A stretch of DNA of 64,000 nt, from NCBI RefSeq assembly GCF_900104815.1, contig NZ_FNTD01000004.1, positions 5,765,001 to 5,829,000 of the forward strand. The letters run 5' to 3'. Numbering within the stretch: position 1 is the first letter of the stretch; every line of letters starts with the position of its first letter. This stretch comes from Streptomyces misionensis. Lineage in GTDB: Bacteria; Actinomycetota; Actinomycetes; Streptomycetales; Streptomycetaceae. The position numbers and the translations under genes are program-made. This document shows positions 39,417 through 47,905 of this stretch, one piece after another. Under the pieces are notes generated by a model. That model was given only the letters and a program-made list of their open reading frames with translations, was not told the origin of the DNA and did not search any database.

Positions 39417-39444
39417 GGTGCGCCGCCGTCAGGGGCGGCGCACC
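39417..39444 (-). promoter_or_regulatory. Intercistronic hairpin between gluB and gluC
   Basis: The perfect 11-bp stem GGTGCGCCGCC / GGCGGCGCACC (39417-39427, 39434-39444) has loop GTCAGG, 14 nt after the gluB stop. Its position suggests partial termination or protection of the upstream mRNA, so that the binding protein outnumbers the permeases (inferred). Confidence 0.7.
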
Positions 39445-39458
39445 GGCAGGGCGTTGCC

Positions 39459-40292
39459 TCAGCTCTTGATGTCGCCGATCTTCGGCGCGGGCTCGTAGTG
39501 GTAGTTGGCCGGGCCGAAGTTCTTCTTCACGGCCGCCTCCCAGGAACCGTCGGACACCATCGACTCCAGGGCCTTGTTGATCTTGGCCTTGAGGTCGCTG
39601 CCCTTCTTGACGCCGATGCCGTAGTTCTCGTTGGTCATCTTGAGGCCGCCGAGCTTGAACTTGCCCTTGAACTGGGTCTGGGCGGCGTAGCCGGCGAGGA
39701 TCGAGTCGTCGGTGGTGAGGGCGTCGATGGCGCCGCTCTGCAGACCCGACAGGCAGGCGGAGTAGGTCGGGTAGGTCTGGAGGTTCGCCTTCGGGGCCAG
39801 CTTGGCCTTGAGGTTCTGCGCGGAGGTCGACCCGGAGACCGAGCACAGCTTCTTGCCGTTCAGGTCGCCCGCGGCCTTGATGCCCGACTCGTCGGCGCGC
39901 AGCAGCACGTCCTGGTGGGCCAGCAGGTAGGGGCCGGCGAAGTCGACCTTCTGCTCGCGCTCCGGGGTGATCGAGTAGGTGGCGGCGATGAACTGGACGT
40001 CACCGCGCTGCAGCATGGTCTCGCGGTCGGCGCTCTTCGACTCCTTCCACTCGATCTGGTCGGGGCCGTAACCGAGCTTCTTGGCGACATAGGTGGCCAC
40101 GTCGACGTCGAAGCCCGAGTAGCCCTGCGGGGTCTTCTGGCCGAGGCCGGGCTGGTCGAACTTGATGCCGATGGCGATCTTCTTGCCGCCGGAGGAACCC
40201 TTGTCGTCCTTCTTGTCGCCGCCGCACGCGGTGGCGGACAGGGCGAGGGCGAGGACGACGGCCGAGGCGGCGGTGACCTTGCGAAGCTGCAT
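39459..40292 (-). CDS. gluB: Glutamate-binding lipoprotein GluB
   Basis: The product has 277 residues from ATG 40292, chosen over ATG 40301 because AAGGA is well spaced only for the former. The lipoprotein signal has basic MQLRK, a hydrophobic core and LSATAC as lipobox with the lipidated Cys. The mature part is a family-3 solute-binding protein (GIKFDQPGLGQKTPQGYSGFDVDVA, QFIAATYSITPER, NYGIGVKKGSDLKAKINKAL). It captures extracellular glutamate for GluCD. Confidence 0.93.
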   Translation of the reverse strand: MQLRKVTAASAVVLALALSATACGGDKKDDKGSSGGKKIAIGIKFDQPGLGQKTPQGYSGFDVDVATYVAKKLGYGPDQIEWKESKSADRETMLQRGDVQFIAATYSITPEREQKVDFAGPYLLAHQDVLLRADESGIKAAGDLNGKKLCSVSGSTSAQNLKAKLAPKANLQTYPTYSACLSGLQSGAIDALTTDDSILAGYAAQTQFKGKFKLGGLKMTNENYGIGVKKGSDLKAKINKALESMVSDGSWEAAVKKNFGPANYHYEPAPKIGDIKS

Positions 40293-40399
40293 GCTGAACA
40301 TCCTTCGAAGTGGTGAGAACGAGGTCCGTCGGAAGGGGCGGCCGAGATCCGTCGGGAACCGGGCCCGGGCAGGTGCGGCGGCCACGGCCGCCCGCACCC

Positions 40400-41176
40400 T
40401 CAGTGGTGCAGGATCTTGGACAGGAAGTCCTTGGCCCGGTCGCTGCGCGGGTTGCTGAAGAACTGCTCGGGCGTGGCCTGTTCGAGGATCCGGCCGTCCG
40501 CCATGAAGACCACGCGGTTGGCGGCCGACCGCGCGAAGCCCATCTCGTGGGTGACGACGATCATCGTCATGCCCTCACGCGCCAGCTGCTGCATGACGTC
40601 CAGGACCTCGTTGATCATCTCGGGGTCGAGGGCCGAGGTCGGCTCGTCGAAGAGCATCACCTTCGGGTTCATCGCCAGCGCCCGGGCGATGGCGACACGC
40701 TGCTGCTGGCCGCCGGACAGCTGCGCGGGGTACTTGTCGGCCTGGGTGCCCACCCCGACCCGGTCCAGCAGGGCCCGCGCCTTCTCCTCGGCCGCCTTCT
40801 TGTCCGCCTTGCGGACCTTGATCTGGCCCAGCATCACGTTCTCGAGCACGGTCTTGTGCGCGAAGAGGTTGAAGGACTGGAAGACCATCCCGACGTCTGC
40901 GCGCAGCCGCGCCAGCTCCCGGCCCTCGTGCGGCAGGGGCTTGCCGTCGATCGTGATGGTGCCCGAGTCGATCGTCTCCAGGCGGTTGATGGTGCGGCAC
41001 AAGGTCGACTTGCCGGACCCGGAGGGCCCGATGACCACCACCACCTCGCCGCGGTCGATCGTCAGGTCGATGTCCTGGAGCACGTGCAACGCGCCGAAGT
41101 GCTTGTTGACGCTCTTCAGGACGACCAGTTCGTCGGAAGCGGCCCTGTCCTCCTTGGCCACCTGTACTTCGGTCAT
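40400..41176 (-). CDS. gluA: Glutamate ABC transporter ATP-binding protein GluA
   Basis: The product has 258 residues from ATG 41176. It is a polar amino-acid ABC ATPase with Walker [11 protein letters not shown]-loop [17 protein letters not shown], signature LSGGQQQR, Walker [15 protein letters not shown] and H-loop VVTHEMGF. The first ~20 residues extend beyond the usual start. It is first gene of gluABCD and divergent from gluR, whose product directly activates the operon at high glutamate in S. coelicolor (known). Confidence 0.95.
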   Translation of the reverse strand: MTEVQVAKEDRAASDELVVLKSVNKHFGALHVLQDIDLTIDRGEVVVVIGPSGSGKSTLCRTINRLETIDSGTITIDGKPLPHEGRELARLRADVGMVFQSFNLFAHKTVLENVMLGQIKVRKADKKAAEEKARALLDRVGVGTQADKYPAQLSGGQQQRVAIARALAMNPKVMLFDEPTSALDPEMINEVLDVMQQLAREGMTMIVVTHEMGFARSAANRVVFMADGRILEQATPEQFFSNPRSDRAKDFLSKILHH

Positions 41177-41217
41177 CGCTTTCCGGCTCCGTCCTCCTCG
41201 GTTTCGGAGGACAGTAA

Positions 41218-41267
41218 TGACGGGCTGTGACCTGCGTCATCACATCTGAGGGAGATCTGAGCATCAC
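41218..41267. promoter_or_regulatory. Repeat-rich operator candidate in the gluA-gluR intergenic region
   Basis: Within the 295-bp divergent spacer, ATCTGAG occurs twice (41244-41250 and 41255-41261), 11 bp apart. It is flanked on both sides by CATCAC (41238-41243 and 41262-41267). Next to it TGACG...CGTCA (41218-41222/41235-41239) is an inverted repeat. An 11-bp direct-repeat spacing is typical of OmpR-family regulators such as GluR. Assignment to GluR is inferred. Confidence 0.45.
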
Positions 41268-41471
41268 AATCGGACAACCGTCGGCGACATCTTGTAGCAC
41301 CATGTGACCGGATGGATATCGGCCGGGTAACGGAAGCGGGCGGCGACCGGAACCCTCTTGACGGGGTCCCGCTCCATCGGCGTCACTGCCTTGGTGCACG
41401 CGCTCGTGCATTCGATCTACCAGGCGGACACGAACCGCGTCCGTACGACCGCTGAACCGGAGGGGGCCGGA

Positions 41472-42158
41472 ATGAGACTGCTGCTCGTCGAGGACGACAA
41501 CCACGTCGCCGCGGCCCTGTCCGCCGTGCTCAAGCGGCACGGATTCGACGTCACCCACGCGCGCAACGGCGAGGAGGCCCTCCAGGCGCTCGTCCCGGAG
41601 GGCGCCGGCTTCGGCGTGGTCCTGCTCGACCTCGGCCTGCCCGACCAGGACGGCTACGAGGTCTGCGGCAAGATCCGCAAGCGCACCAGCACCCCGGTCA
41701 TCATGGTCACGGCCCGCTCCGACGTGCGCTCGCGCATCCACGGGCTCAACCTGGGCGCCGACGACTACGTGGTGAAGCCGTACGACACCGGGGAGCTGCT
41801 CGCCCGGATCCACGCCGTCAGCCGGCGCACCACCAACGAGGAGGGCGCGCAGGGCGGGGAGAGCAGCCTGCACCTCGGAGTGGTGCGCATCGAACTGCCC
41901 ACCCGGCAGGTCAGCGTGGACGGTTCGGTCGTCCAGCTGACCCGCAAGGAGTTCGACCTGCTCGCGCTGCTCGCCCAGCGCCCCGGTGTGGTCTTCCGGC
42001 GGGAGCAGATAATCAGCGAGGTCTGGCGCACCAGCTGGGAGGGCACCGGCCGCACCCTGGAGGTGCACGTCGCCTCCCTGCGCGCCAAGCTGCGCATGCC
42101 CGCGCTGATCGAGACCGTACGCGGCGTCGGCTACCGGCTCGTCGCCCCGGCCGCCTAG
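41472..42158 (+). CDS. gluR: GluR: OmpR-family response regulator of glutamate uptake
   Basis: The product has 228 residues from ATG 41472 (GGAGGGGGCCGGA before it). The receiver domain has acidic residues in VEDDN, phospho-acceptor D53 (VVLLDLGLPDQDG) and K in VVKPYD. The C-terminal winged helix has LTRKEFDLLALLAQRPG and TLEVHVASLRAKL. It is followed by gluK after 9 bp. In S. coelicolor GluR-GluK senses glutamate, activates gluABCD and affects antibiotic output (known from literature; identity here rests on position and sequence type). Confidence 0.9.
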   Translation: MRLLLVEDDNHVAAALSAVLKRHGFDVTHARNGEEALQALVPEGAGFGVVLLDLGLPDQDGYEVCGKIRKRTSTPVIMVTARSDVRSRIHGLNLGADDYVVKPYDTGELLARIHAVSRRTTNEEGAQGGESSLHLGVVRIELPTRQVSVDGSVVQLTRKEFDLLALLAQRPGVVFRREQIISEVWRTSWEGTGRTLEVHVASLRAKLRMPALIETVRGVGYRLVAPAA

Positions 42159-42167
42159 CGAGGCCGG

Positions 42168-43610
42168 GTGCGCACACGGCTGCTGCCGCTGCTCATCGTC
42201 CTGATGGCGGCCGTACTCCTCGCCCTCGGCGTACCGCTGGCCGCCAGCATGGCCGCCGCCGAGCAGCAGAAGGTCGTCGTGGACCGGATCGACGACACGG
42301 CGCGCTTCGCCGCCCTCGCCCAGTTCGTCACCGACGGGCCGAGCGGCTCCCGGCGCACCAGCACGGACCAGCGCTGGGAGACCCTGCGCAGCGAACTGGA
42401 CAGCTACCACGACGTCTACGGCATTCGCGCGGGCGTCTTCTACCGCAACGGCTCCGCCATGGCCAACGCGCCCGGCGACTGGTTCGTACCGCGGACGGGG
42501 GAGGTGCGCTCGGCCTTCGACGAGGCGCTGCTCAGCCGGCGCAGCCACGACCCGGAGCAGGTGTGGCCCTGGCGGCGCGGCCGGCTGGTCGTCGCCTCAC
42601 CGGTGATCCGGGACGGTGACGTGATCGCGGTCGTCGTCACCGACTCGCCGACCGGGTCGCTGCGTTCGCGGACCCTGCACGACTGGCTGCTCATCGCGGC
42701 CGGCGAGTGCGCGGCCATGCTGCTGGCCGTCGGCGCGGCGCTGCGGCTGACCGGGTGGGTGCTCAGACCGGTCCGGGTCCTGGACGCCACCACCCACGAC
42801 ATCGCCACCGGGCGGCTGAAGTCGCGGGTGGCGGCGGCCGGCGGGCCGCCGGAACTGCGGCGCCTGGCCCGGTCGTTCAACGAGATGGCGGACCATGTCG
42901 AGGACGTGCTGGAGCAGCAGCGCGCCTTCGTCGCGGACGCCTCGCACCAGTTGCGCAACCCGCTGTCGGCGCTGCTGCTGCGCATCGAACTGCTGGCACT
43001 CGAACTCCCGGAGGACAACGAGGAGATCGCCTCGGTCCGCACCGAGGGCAAGCGCCTCGCCCAGGTGCTGGACGACCTGCTCGACCTGGCGCTCGCCGAG
43101 CACGCCGAGGCCGAGCTGTGCCTGACCGACATCGGCGAGCTGGCCGGGGAGCGGCTGGCCGCCTGGACACCGGCCGCCGAGGCCAAGGGCGTGCTGCTGA
43201 CCGGCGACTGCCCGGCCACCACCGGCTGGGCCGATCCGATCGCCCTGTCCAGCGCGCTGGACGCGGTGATCGACAACGCGGTGAAGTTCACCCCCGGGGG
43301 CGGTCGGGTCGAGGTCGCCGTCTCCTTCGACGGCGACACCGCGAAGGTCGTCGTCACCGACACCGGACCCGGCCTCACCGACGAGGAACTCGCGCGCGTG
43401 GGCGACCGCTTCTGGCGCAGCGGCCGCCACCAGAACGTCAAGGGCTCCGGCCTCGGCCTGTCCATCACCCGCGCCCTCCTCGCGGCCGGTGGCGGCTCGA
43501 TCGAGTACGGCCACCACGAACCTCGCGGGCTGCGGGTGACGGTGTCGGTGCCGAGGCACGCGGAAGGCGCCGGGGCGGACGAGCGGGCGGCGCGAACCCT
43601 CAGGGCTTGA
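42168..43610 (+). CDS. gluK: GluK: glutamate-sensing histidine kinase
   Basis: The product has 480 residues from GTG 42168. TM1 is at residues ~6-30, then an extracellular sensor domain (~30-165), TM2 (~168-192), HAMP (~193-245), and HisKA with ASHQLRNPLSAL (H260). HATPase boxes are DAVIDNAVKF, DTGPGL and GSGLGLS. The extracellular loop is where glutamate should bind (known signal in S. coelicolor). The last 11 bp overlap the convergent TAXI gene on the other strand. Confidence 0.9.
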   Translation: MRTRLLPLLIVLMAAVLLALGVPLAASMAAAEQQKVVVDRIDDTARFAALAQFVTDGPSGSRRTSTDQRWETLRSELDSYHDVYGIRAGVFYRNGSAMANAPGDWFVPRTGEVRSAFDEALLSRRSHDPEQVWPWRRGRLVVASPVIRDGDVIAVVVTDSPTGSLRSRTLHDWLLIAAGECAAMLLAVGAALRLTGWVLRPVRVLDATTHDIATGRLKSRVAAAGGPPELRRLARSFNEMADHVEDVLEQQRAFVADASHQLRNPLSALLLRIELLALELPEDNEEIASVRTEGKRLAQVLDDLLDLALAEHAEAELCLTDIGELAGERLAAWTPAAEAKGVLLTGDCPATTGWADPIALSSALDAVIDNAVKFTPGGGRVEVAVSFDGDTAKVVVTDTGPGLTDEELARVGDRFWRSGRHQNVKGSGLGLSITRALLAAGGGSIEYGHHEPRGLRVTVSVPRHAEGAGADERAARTLRA

Positions 43611-44598
43611 CCGAGCGGTAGTAGCGCCGCGCGCCCTCCTGGAGGGGGATCGGATCGGTGTAGATGGCGGTGCGCAGGTCGACCAGCTGGGCGGAGTGGA
43701 CATGGGCGCCGATGCCGTCCCGGCTCTTGATCACCGTGCGGGTGACCCACTCGGTGAGCCGCGGGTCCATGTCCGCGCGGGTCATCAGCAGGTTGGACAC
43801 CGCGATCGTCGGCACCTCCTCGCCCTGCTGGACGCCCGGGTACGCCGACTCGGGCATGTTGGTGGCCCGGTAGTAACGCGTCTCCTCCCCCTGCGCGTGC
43901 AGCTTGGCGACCAGGTCGGCCTCGATCGGGACGAACCGGAACGCGCCCTTCCCGGCCAGCGAGACCAGGCCCCTGGTGGGCAGGCCGCCCGACCAGAAGA
44001 ACGCGTCGATGCGGCCCTGTTCGAGTTGGTCGGGCCCGATGTCGATGCCGTCGGCGGCCGGGGTGATGTCCTTGAGGGGATCGATGCCGGCGGCGCGCAG
44101 CACCCGGTCGGCGATCAGCTTCACCCCGGAGTCGGGCAGCCCGGTCGCCACCCGCTTGTGCCGCAGGTCGCGGACGCTCCGGATGCCCGAGTCGCTGCGC
44201 ACTATGAGGTGCACGTAGTCGTCGTAGAGCCGGGCCACCCCGCGCAGCCGCCCGGCACCTCTGCCGTGCGCCACCTCGTACGTCTGCACCGCGTCGGCCG
44301 CCGCGATGGTGAAGTCGGCCTTCCCGGTCGCCACCCGCTGGACGTTCTCCTGGGAGCCCGCGCTCTTGAGCAGCTTCACCTTCAGCCCGGGCATGTCCTT
44401 GGCCAGCTCGCTGCGCAGCCGCTCGCCGTACTCCTGGTAGACGCCCTTGGAGGTGCCGGTGCTGAAGACGATCGTCCCGCTCGGCGGCTTCTCGCCCAGG
44501 GGCAGCAGCCACCACAGCAGCAGGCCGAGGGCGACGGCACCGGCGGCCGCGCCCGGCAGCGCCCGGCGCCTGCCGATCCGGGGGAACAGCTTGGACAT
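43600..44598 (-). CDS. TAXI-family (TRAP-associated) extracytoplasmic solute-binding protein
   Basis: The product has 332 residues from ATG 44598. It has an N-terminal membrane anchor or signal (RRRALPGAAAGAVALGLLLWWLLPL, residues ~10-34, no lipobox Cys), then a TAXI fold: TIVFSTGTSKGVYQEYGERL, GSQENVQRVATGKADFTIAAADAVQ, DGIDIGPDQLEQGRIDAFFWSGGLPT. TAXI proteins normally feed a TRAP permease, and some bind glutamate or related acids. No TRAP permease gene lies nearby. It converges on gluK with an 11-bp overlap of coding ends. Confidence 0.85.
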   Translation of the reverse strand: MSKLFPRIGRRRALPGAAAGAVALGLLLWWLLPLGEKPPSGTIVFSTGTSKGVYQEYGERLRSELAKDMPGLKVKLLKSAGSQENVQRVATGKADFTIAAADAVQTYEVAHGRGAGRLRGVARLYDDYVHLIVRSDSGIRSVRDLRHKRVATGLPDSGVKLIADRVLRAAGIDPLKDITPAADGIDIGPDQLEQGRIDAFFWSGGLPTRGLVSLAGKGAFRFVPIEADLVAKLHAQGEETRYYRATNMPESAYPGVQQGEEVPTIAVSNLLMTRADMDPRLTEWVTRTVIKSRDGIGAHVHSAQLVDLRTAIYTDPIPLQEGARRYYRSVKP

Positions 44599-44705
44599 GG
44601 CGGTGATCCTGCCAGGCGGGGTACGGCGCTGACCAGGGCCGGGGCGGTACGGCGGCCCGGGGCCGGGCGGCGGGCACTGTCGGTGGCCGCCGTTAGAGTC
44701 GTCGC

Positions 44706-45134
44706 ATGAGCACTTCTCCCGCCGACCTCGTCCGAGAGTTCCACCGCGCCTTCGGCCTCGACGTCCGGGCCACGCCGGCCGAGGTGGCCCCCGAACTGGC
44801 CGCACACCGCTGGGACATGCTCGCCGAGGAGGCCGCGGAGGTCGAGGAGGTCTCCGTCGAGGGTCCGCTGGACAAGCTGGCGCACGAACTGGCCGACGTG
44901 GTCTACGTCGCGTACGGCACCGCCCTGGTCCACGGCATCGACCTGGACGAGGTGATCGCCGAGATCCACCGCGCCAACATGAGCAAGCTCGGCCCCGACG
45001 GCCAGGTCGCGCGCCGGGCCGACGGCAAGGTCCTCAAGGGCGAGTTCTACCGGGCCCCCGACGTGTCGTCCGTTCTGCGCCGCCAGGGCTGGGAGCCGGC
45101 GGCGCGGGAGGGTGCCACGGAGGTGGGCGCCTGA
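44706..45134 (+). CDS. MazG-like nucleotide pyrophosphohydrolase
   Basis: The product has 142 residues from ATG 44706. It is an all-alpha NTP pyrophosphatase (MazG/PRA-PH superfamily) with metal-binding EExxE (LAEEAAEVEEV, residues ~38-48) and ExxD (HELADVVYVAYG, ~60-72). It probably hydrolyses an NTP or NTP-like metabolite to the monophosphate. The substrate is not evident. Short single-domain members act in house-cleaning of abnormal nucleotides. Confidence 0.82.
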   Translation: MSTSPADLVREFHRAFGLDVRATPAEVAPELAAHRWDMLAEEAAEVEEVSVEGPLDKLAHELADVVYVAYGTALVHGIDLDEVIAEIHRANMSKLGPDGQVARRADGKVLKGEFYRAPDVSSVLRRQGWEPAAREGATEVGA

Positions 45135-45180
45135 GCCCGCAGGGTACGGGCAGGCGCCCACCGTCCGCCGTGCGGCCGGG

Positions 45181-45621
45181 TCAGGGACGCAGGCCGGTGC
45201 CGCCGAGCCGGGACAGCAGGCCCGCGAACAGCGGGACGTCCCGCTCGTCCCAGACCGGGGCGGCGAACAGCTCGTCGGCCGTCTCCTCGGCCGTGGCCAG
45301 CATCTCCGTCAGCCGCTCGCGGCCCGTCCCGGTCAGCGACGCGTAGGCCACGCGCGCGTCCCGGGCGTCCGGTTCCCGGGTCACCAGGCCGATCCGCTCC
45401 AGGGGAGCCAGCGCCCGGGTGACCCCGGACGCGGTCAGTCCCAGCGCCTCGGCGAGGTCGACCCGGCGCATCCGGCCGCCGGGTGCCTGTCCCAGCCGGA
45501 GCAGCAGCGTGAAGTCCGCGAGGCTCACCCCGTGCAGCCCGCCCAGCCGGGCGTCGAACCGCCGCACCAGCGTCGCCTGGGCCCGCATCAGCCGCAGCGC
45601 CGCGTCCAGGGTGTCACTCAT
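45181..45621 (-). CDS. MarR-family transcriptional regulator
   Basis: The product has 146 residues from ATG 45621 behind AAGGAAAGAGG. It has the MarR winged helix: RVDLAEALGLTASGVTRALAPLERIGLVTREPDARDARVAYASLT, residues ~52-98. A palindrome CTTGA-N4-TCAAG lies 26-39 bp upstream, a likely autoregulatory operator. No effector or target is evident. The neighbour upstream on the same strand encodes a DUF6204 protein. Confidence 0.88.
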   Translation of the reverse strand: MSDTLDAALRLMRAQATLVRRFDARLGGLHGVSLADFTLLLRLGQAPGGRMRRVDLAEALGLTASGVTRALAPLERIGLVTREPDARDARVAYASLTGTGRERLTEMLATAEETADELFAAPVWDERDVPLFAGLLSRLGGTGLRP

Positions 45622-45646
45622 GCCCCGCCTCTTTCCTTGTGCACTC

Positions 45647-45660
45647 CTTGACTGCTCAAG
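45647..45660. promoter_or_regulatory. Palindromic operator candidate upstream of the marR gene
   Basis: CTTGA-CTGC-TCAAG at 45647-45660 is an inverted repeat of 5-bp arms with a 4-bp centre, in the 64-bp gap between the DUF6204 stop and the marR start. MarR proteins often bind TTGA-containing palindromes of this size close to their own promoter. Confidence 0.5.
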
Positions 45661-45685
45661 TTTATGGGCGGAAGGTGTCGCGTTC

Positions 45686-46045
45686 TCATGCCTCCGCCGA
45701 ACGGGCCGCGCGGCGCTGCCGCTTGCTCAGGGGCGCCTGGGAGAGGTCCTCGGCCGAGGAGCGGAGGTTCTTGAAACCGTAGCCGCGCTCGGTCAGCCAA
45801 GCCTCGGCCGCCGCCTCGGCCTGCTCGGTCGCCTCCAGGATGTCCTCCTCTTCCTCCCCGGTGGCGGAGAAGCGGAAGACGAAGGCGGGACGGGCGGCGA
45901 TGTCGTAGGTCAGGGTCCCCTCGGGGGTGAAGGCGGCGCGCAGCACGTCATGGGCGGCGGCGTCCGCCAGCAGCGCGGCCCGCTGGTCCCCGGTGAGGCC
46001 GTCGAAGGCACCGCGCACGGTGATACGGAAGGTTCGCATGCTCAT
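45686..46045 (-). CDS. DUF6204 family protein
   Basis: The product has 119 residues from ATG 46045 (AAGG 7 nt upstream). It starts MSMRTFRITVRGAFDGL, has a predicted alpha/beta body with FVFRFSATGEEEEDILEATEQAE, and ends in a basic tail (SKRQRRAARSAEA). Homologues are small proteins of Streptomyces. There is no known activity. It is divergent from miaB and upstream of marR. Confidence 0.7.
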   Translation of the reverse strand: MSMRTFRITVRGAFDGLTGDQRAALLADAAAHDVLRAAFTPEGTLTYDIAARPAFVFRFSATGEEEEDILEATEQAEAAAEAWLTERGYGFKNLRSSAEDLSQAPLSKRQRRAARSAEA

Positions 46046-46137
46046 CCGGCGACCTTAGGCGGACCGGCGCCCGGTCCACCACCGGCTTTTTCCCGCCGGG
46101 CCGCGCCGTCCGGAGTCCCGGCCGGGGCGGGCCGGGG

Positions 46138-46146
46138 TTGTCCACA
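46138..46146 (+). promoter_or_regulatory. DnaA box (TTGTCCACA) upstream of miaB
   Basis: An exact match to the 9-mer preferred in Streptomyces origins, 42 bp before the miaB start, in the divergent miaB/DUF6204 gap. Single boxes outside oriC can titrate DnaA or give DnaA control of the adjacent gene. Confidence 0.6.
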
Positions 46147-46187
46147 GGGCGGGCCGCGGCGCGTCCGGGACCGCCTACCCTTGACCC

Positions 46188-47714
46188 ATGACCAGCAGCA
46201 GCGACCGGAGCCCCGCAGTGGACGTGCCCGCACCCAAGAGCTACGAGATCCGCACCTATGGGTGCCAGATGAACGTCCACGATTCCGAGCGATTGGCCGG
46301 TCTGCTGGAGGACGCCGGATACGTGCGGGCGCCGGAGGGCGCCGACGGCGACGCGGACGTGGTCGTCTTCAACACCTGCGCGGTGCGCGAGAACGCAGAC
46401 AACCGGCTGTACGGCAACCTCGGCCGTCTCGCGCCCAAGAAGGCCTCCCGGCCCGGCATGCAGATCGCGGTCGGCGGCTGCCTCGCGCAGAAGGACCGCG
46501 ACACCATCGTCAAGAAGGCGCCCTGGGTGGACGTCGTCTTCGGCACGCACAACATCGGCAAGCTGCCCGTCCTGCTGGAGCGCGCCCGCGTGCAGGAGGA
46601 GGCGCAGGTCGAGATCGCCGAGTCCCTGGAGGCGTTCCCCTCCACCCTGCCGACCCGGCGCGAGAGCGCCTACGCGGCCTGGGTGTCGATCTCCGTCGGC
46701 TGCAACAACACGTGCACCTTCTGCATCGTCCCGGCGCTGCGCGGCAAGGAGAAGGACCGCCGCCCCGGCGACATCCTCGCCGAGGTCGAGGCGCTGGTCG
46801 CCGAGGGCGTCTCCGAGATCACCCTGCTCGGCCAGAACGTCAACGCCTACGGTTCCGACATCGGCGACCGCGAGGCCTTCAGCAAGCTGCTGCGCGCCTG
46901 CGGCACGATCGACGGCCTGGAGCGCGTCCGCTTCACCTCCCCGCACCCGCGCGACTTCACCGACGACGTCATCGCCGCCATGGCCGAGACGCCGAACGTG
47001 ATGCCGCAGCTGCACATGCCGCTCCAGTCCGGCTCGGACCCGGTCCTCAAGGCCATGCGCCGCTCGTACCGGCAGGAGCGCTACCTCGGCATCATCGAGA
47101 AGGTGCGCGCCGCCATCCCGCACGCGGCCATCACCACCGACATCATCGTGGGCTTCCCCGGCGAGACCGAGGAGGACTTCGAGCAGACCCTGCACGTGGT
47201 CCGCGAGGCGCGGTTCGCGCAGGCCTTCACCTTCCAGTACTCCAAGCGCCCCGGCACCCCGGCCGCGACCATGGAGAACCAGATCCCCAAGGAGGTCGTC
47301 CAGGCGCGCTACGAGCGGCTGGTCGCCCTCCAGGAGGAGATCTCCTGGGAGGAGAACAAGAAGCAGGTCGGCCGCACCCTCGAACTGATGGTGGCCGAGG
47401 GCGAGGGCCGCAAGGACGGCGCCACCCACCGGCTCTCCGGCCGCGCCCCGGACAACCGCCTGGTCCACTTCACCAAGCCGGAGCAGGAGGTCCGCCCCGG
47501 TGACGTGGTCACGGTCGAGGTGACGTACGCCGCCCCGCACCACCTGCTCGCCGAGGGCGCCGTGCTCGGCGTGCGCCGCACGCGCGCGGGCGACGCCTGG
47601 GAGAAGCGCACCGCCGAAGAGGCCGCCAAGCCCGCCGGCGTCATGCTCGGCCTGCCGAAGGTCGGCGTTCCGGCGCCGCTGCCGGCCGCCGCGAGCGGCT
47701 GCGGCTGCGACTGA
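46188..47714 (+). CDS. miaB: MiaB: tRNA-2-methylthio-N6-dimethylallyladenosine synthase
   Basis: The product has 508 residues from ATG 46188. The N-terminal MTTase domain has cluster Cys in [16 protein letters not shown] and VGGCLAQ. The radical-SAM motif is C172-NNT-C176-TF-C179, and a TRAM domain follows (~400-470). The end is Cys-containing (SGCGCD). It methylthiolates the isopentenyl-A37 made by MiaA, whose gene lies 1.8 kb downstream. It is paralogous to rimO at 17077; QMN after the first Cys and the genomic context support MiaB. Confidence 0.94.
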   Translation: MTSSSDRSPAVDVPAPKSYEIRTYGCQMNVHDSERLAGLLEDAGYVRAPEGADGDADVVVFNTCAVRENADNRLYGNLGRLAPKKASRPGMQIAVGGCLAQKDRDTIVKKAPWVDVVFGTHNIGKLPVLLERARVQEEAQVEIAESLEAFPSTLPTRRESAYAAWVSISVGCNNTCTFCIVPALRGKEKDRRPGDILAEVEALVAEGVSEITLLGQNVNAYGSDIGDREAFSKLLRACGTIDGLERVRFTSPHPRDFTDDVIAAMAETPNVMPQLHMPLQSGSDPVLKAMRRSYRQERYLGIIEKVRAAIPHAAITTDIIVGFPGETEEDFEQTLHVVREARFAQAFTFQYSKRPGTPAATMENQIPKEVVQARYERLVALQEEISWEENKKQVGRTLELMVAEGEGRKDGATHRLSGRAPDNRLVHFTKPEQEVRPGDVVTVEVTYAAPHHLLAEGAVLGVRRTRAGDAWEKRTAEEAAKPAGVMLGLPKVGVPAPLPAAASGCGCD

Positions 47715-47720
47715 CCGCGG

Positions 47721-47753
47721 CGCCTGTCCGGGCGGTGACCGTCCGGACAGGCG
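47721..47753 (+). terminator. miaB terminator hairpin
   Basis: The perfect 11-bp stem CGCCTGTCCGG / CCGGACAGGCG (47721-47731, 47743-47753) has an 11-nt loop, 6 nt after the miaB stop. There is no T run. Confidence 0.68.
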
Positions 47754-47905
47754 GCCAGGAGAGGGAGCGGCCGGCCGGCCGCCCGCCGCTACCGGCAGAC
47801 TTGTGTACGACAGCGCCTTCGCGTCGCGAAACCGACCCCTGCCGCCACACGCGCACCCCCTTGGGGGCTGCCCGCGCGCACCGGGCCCGCGTTACGCTGC
47901 CGATC

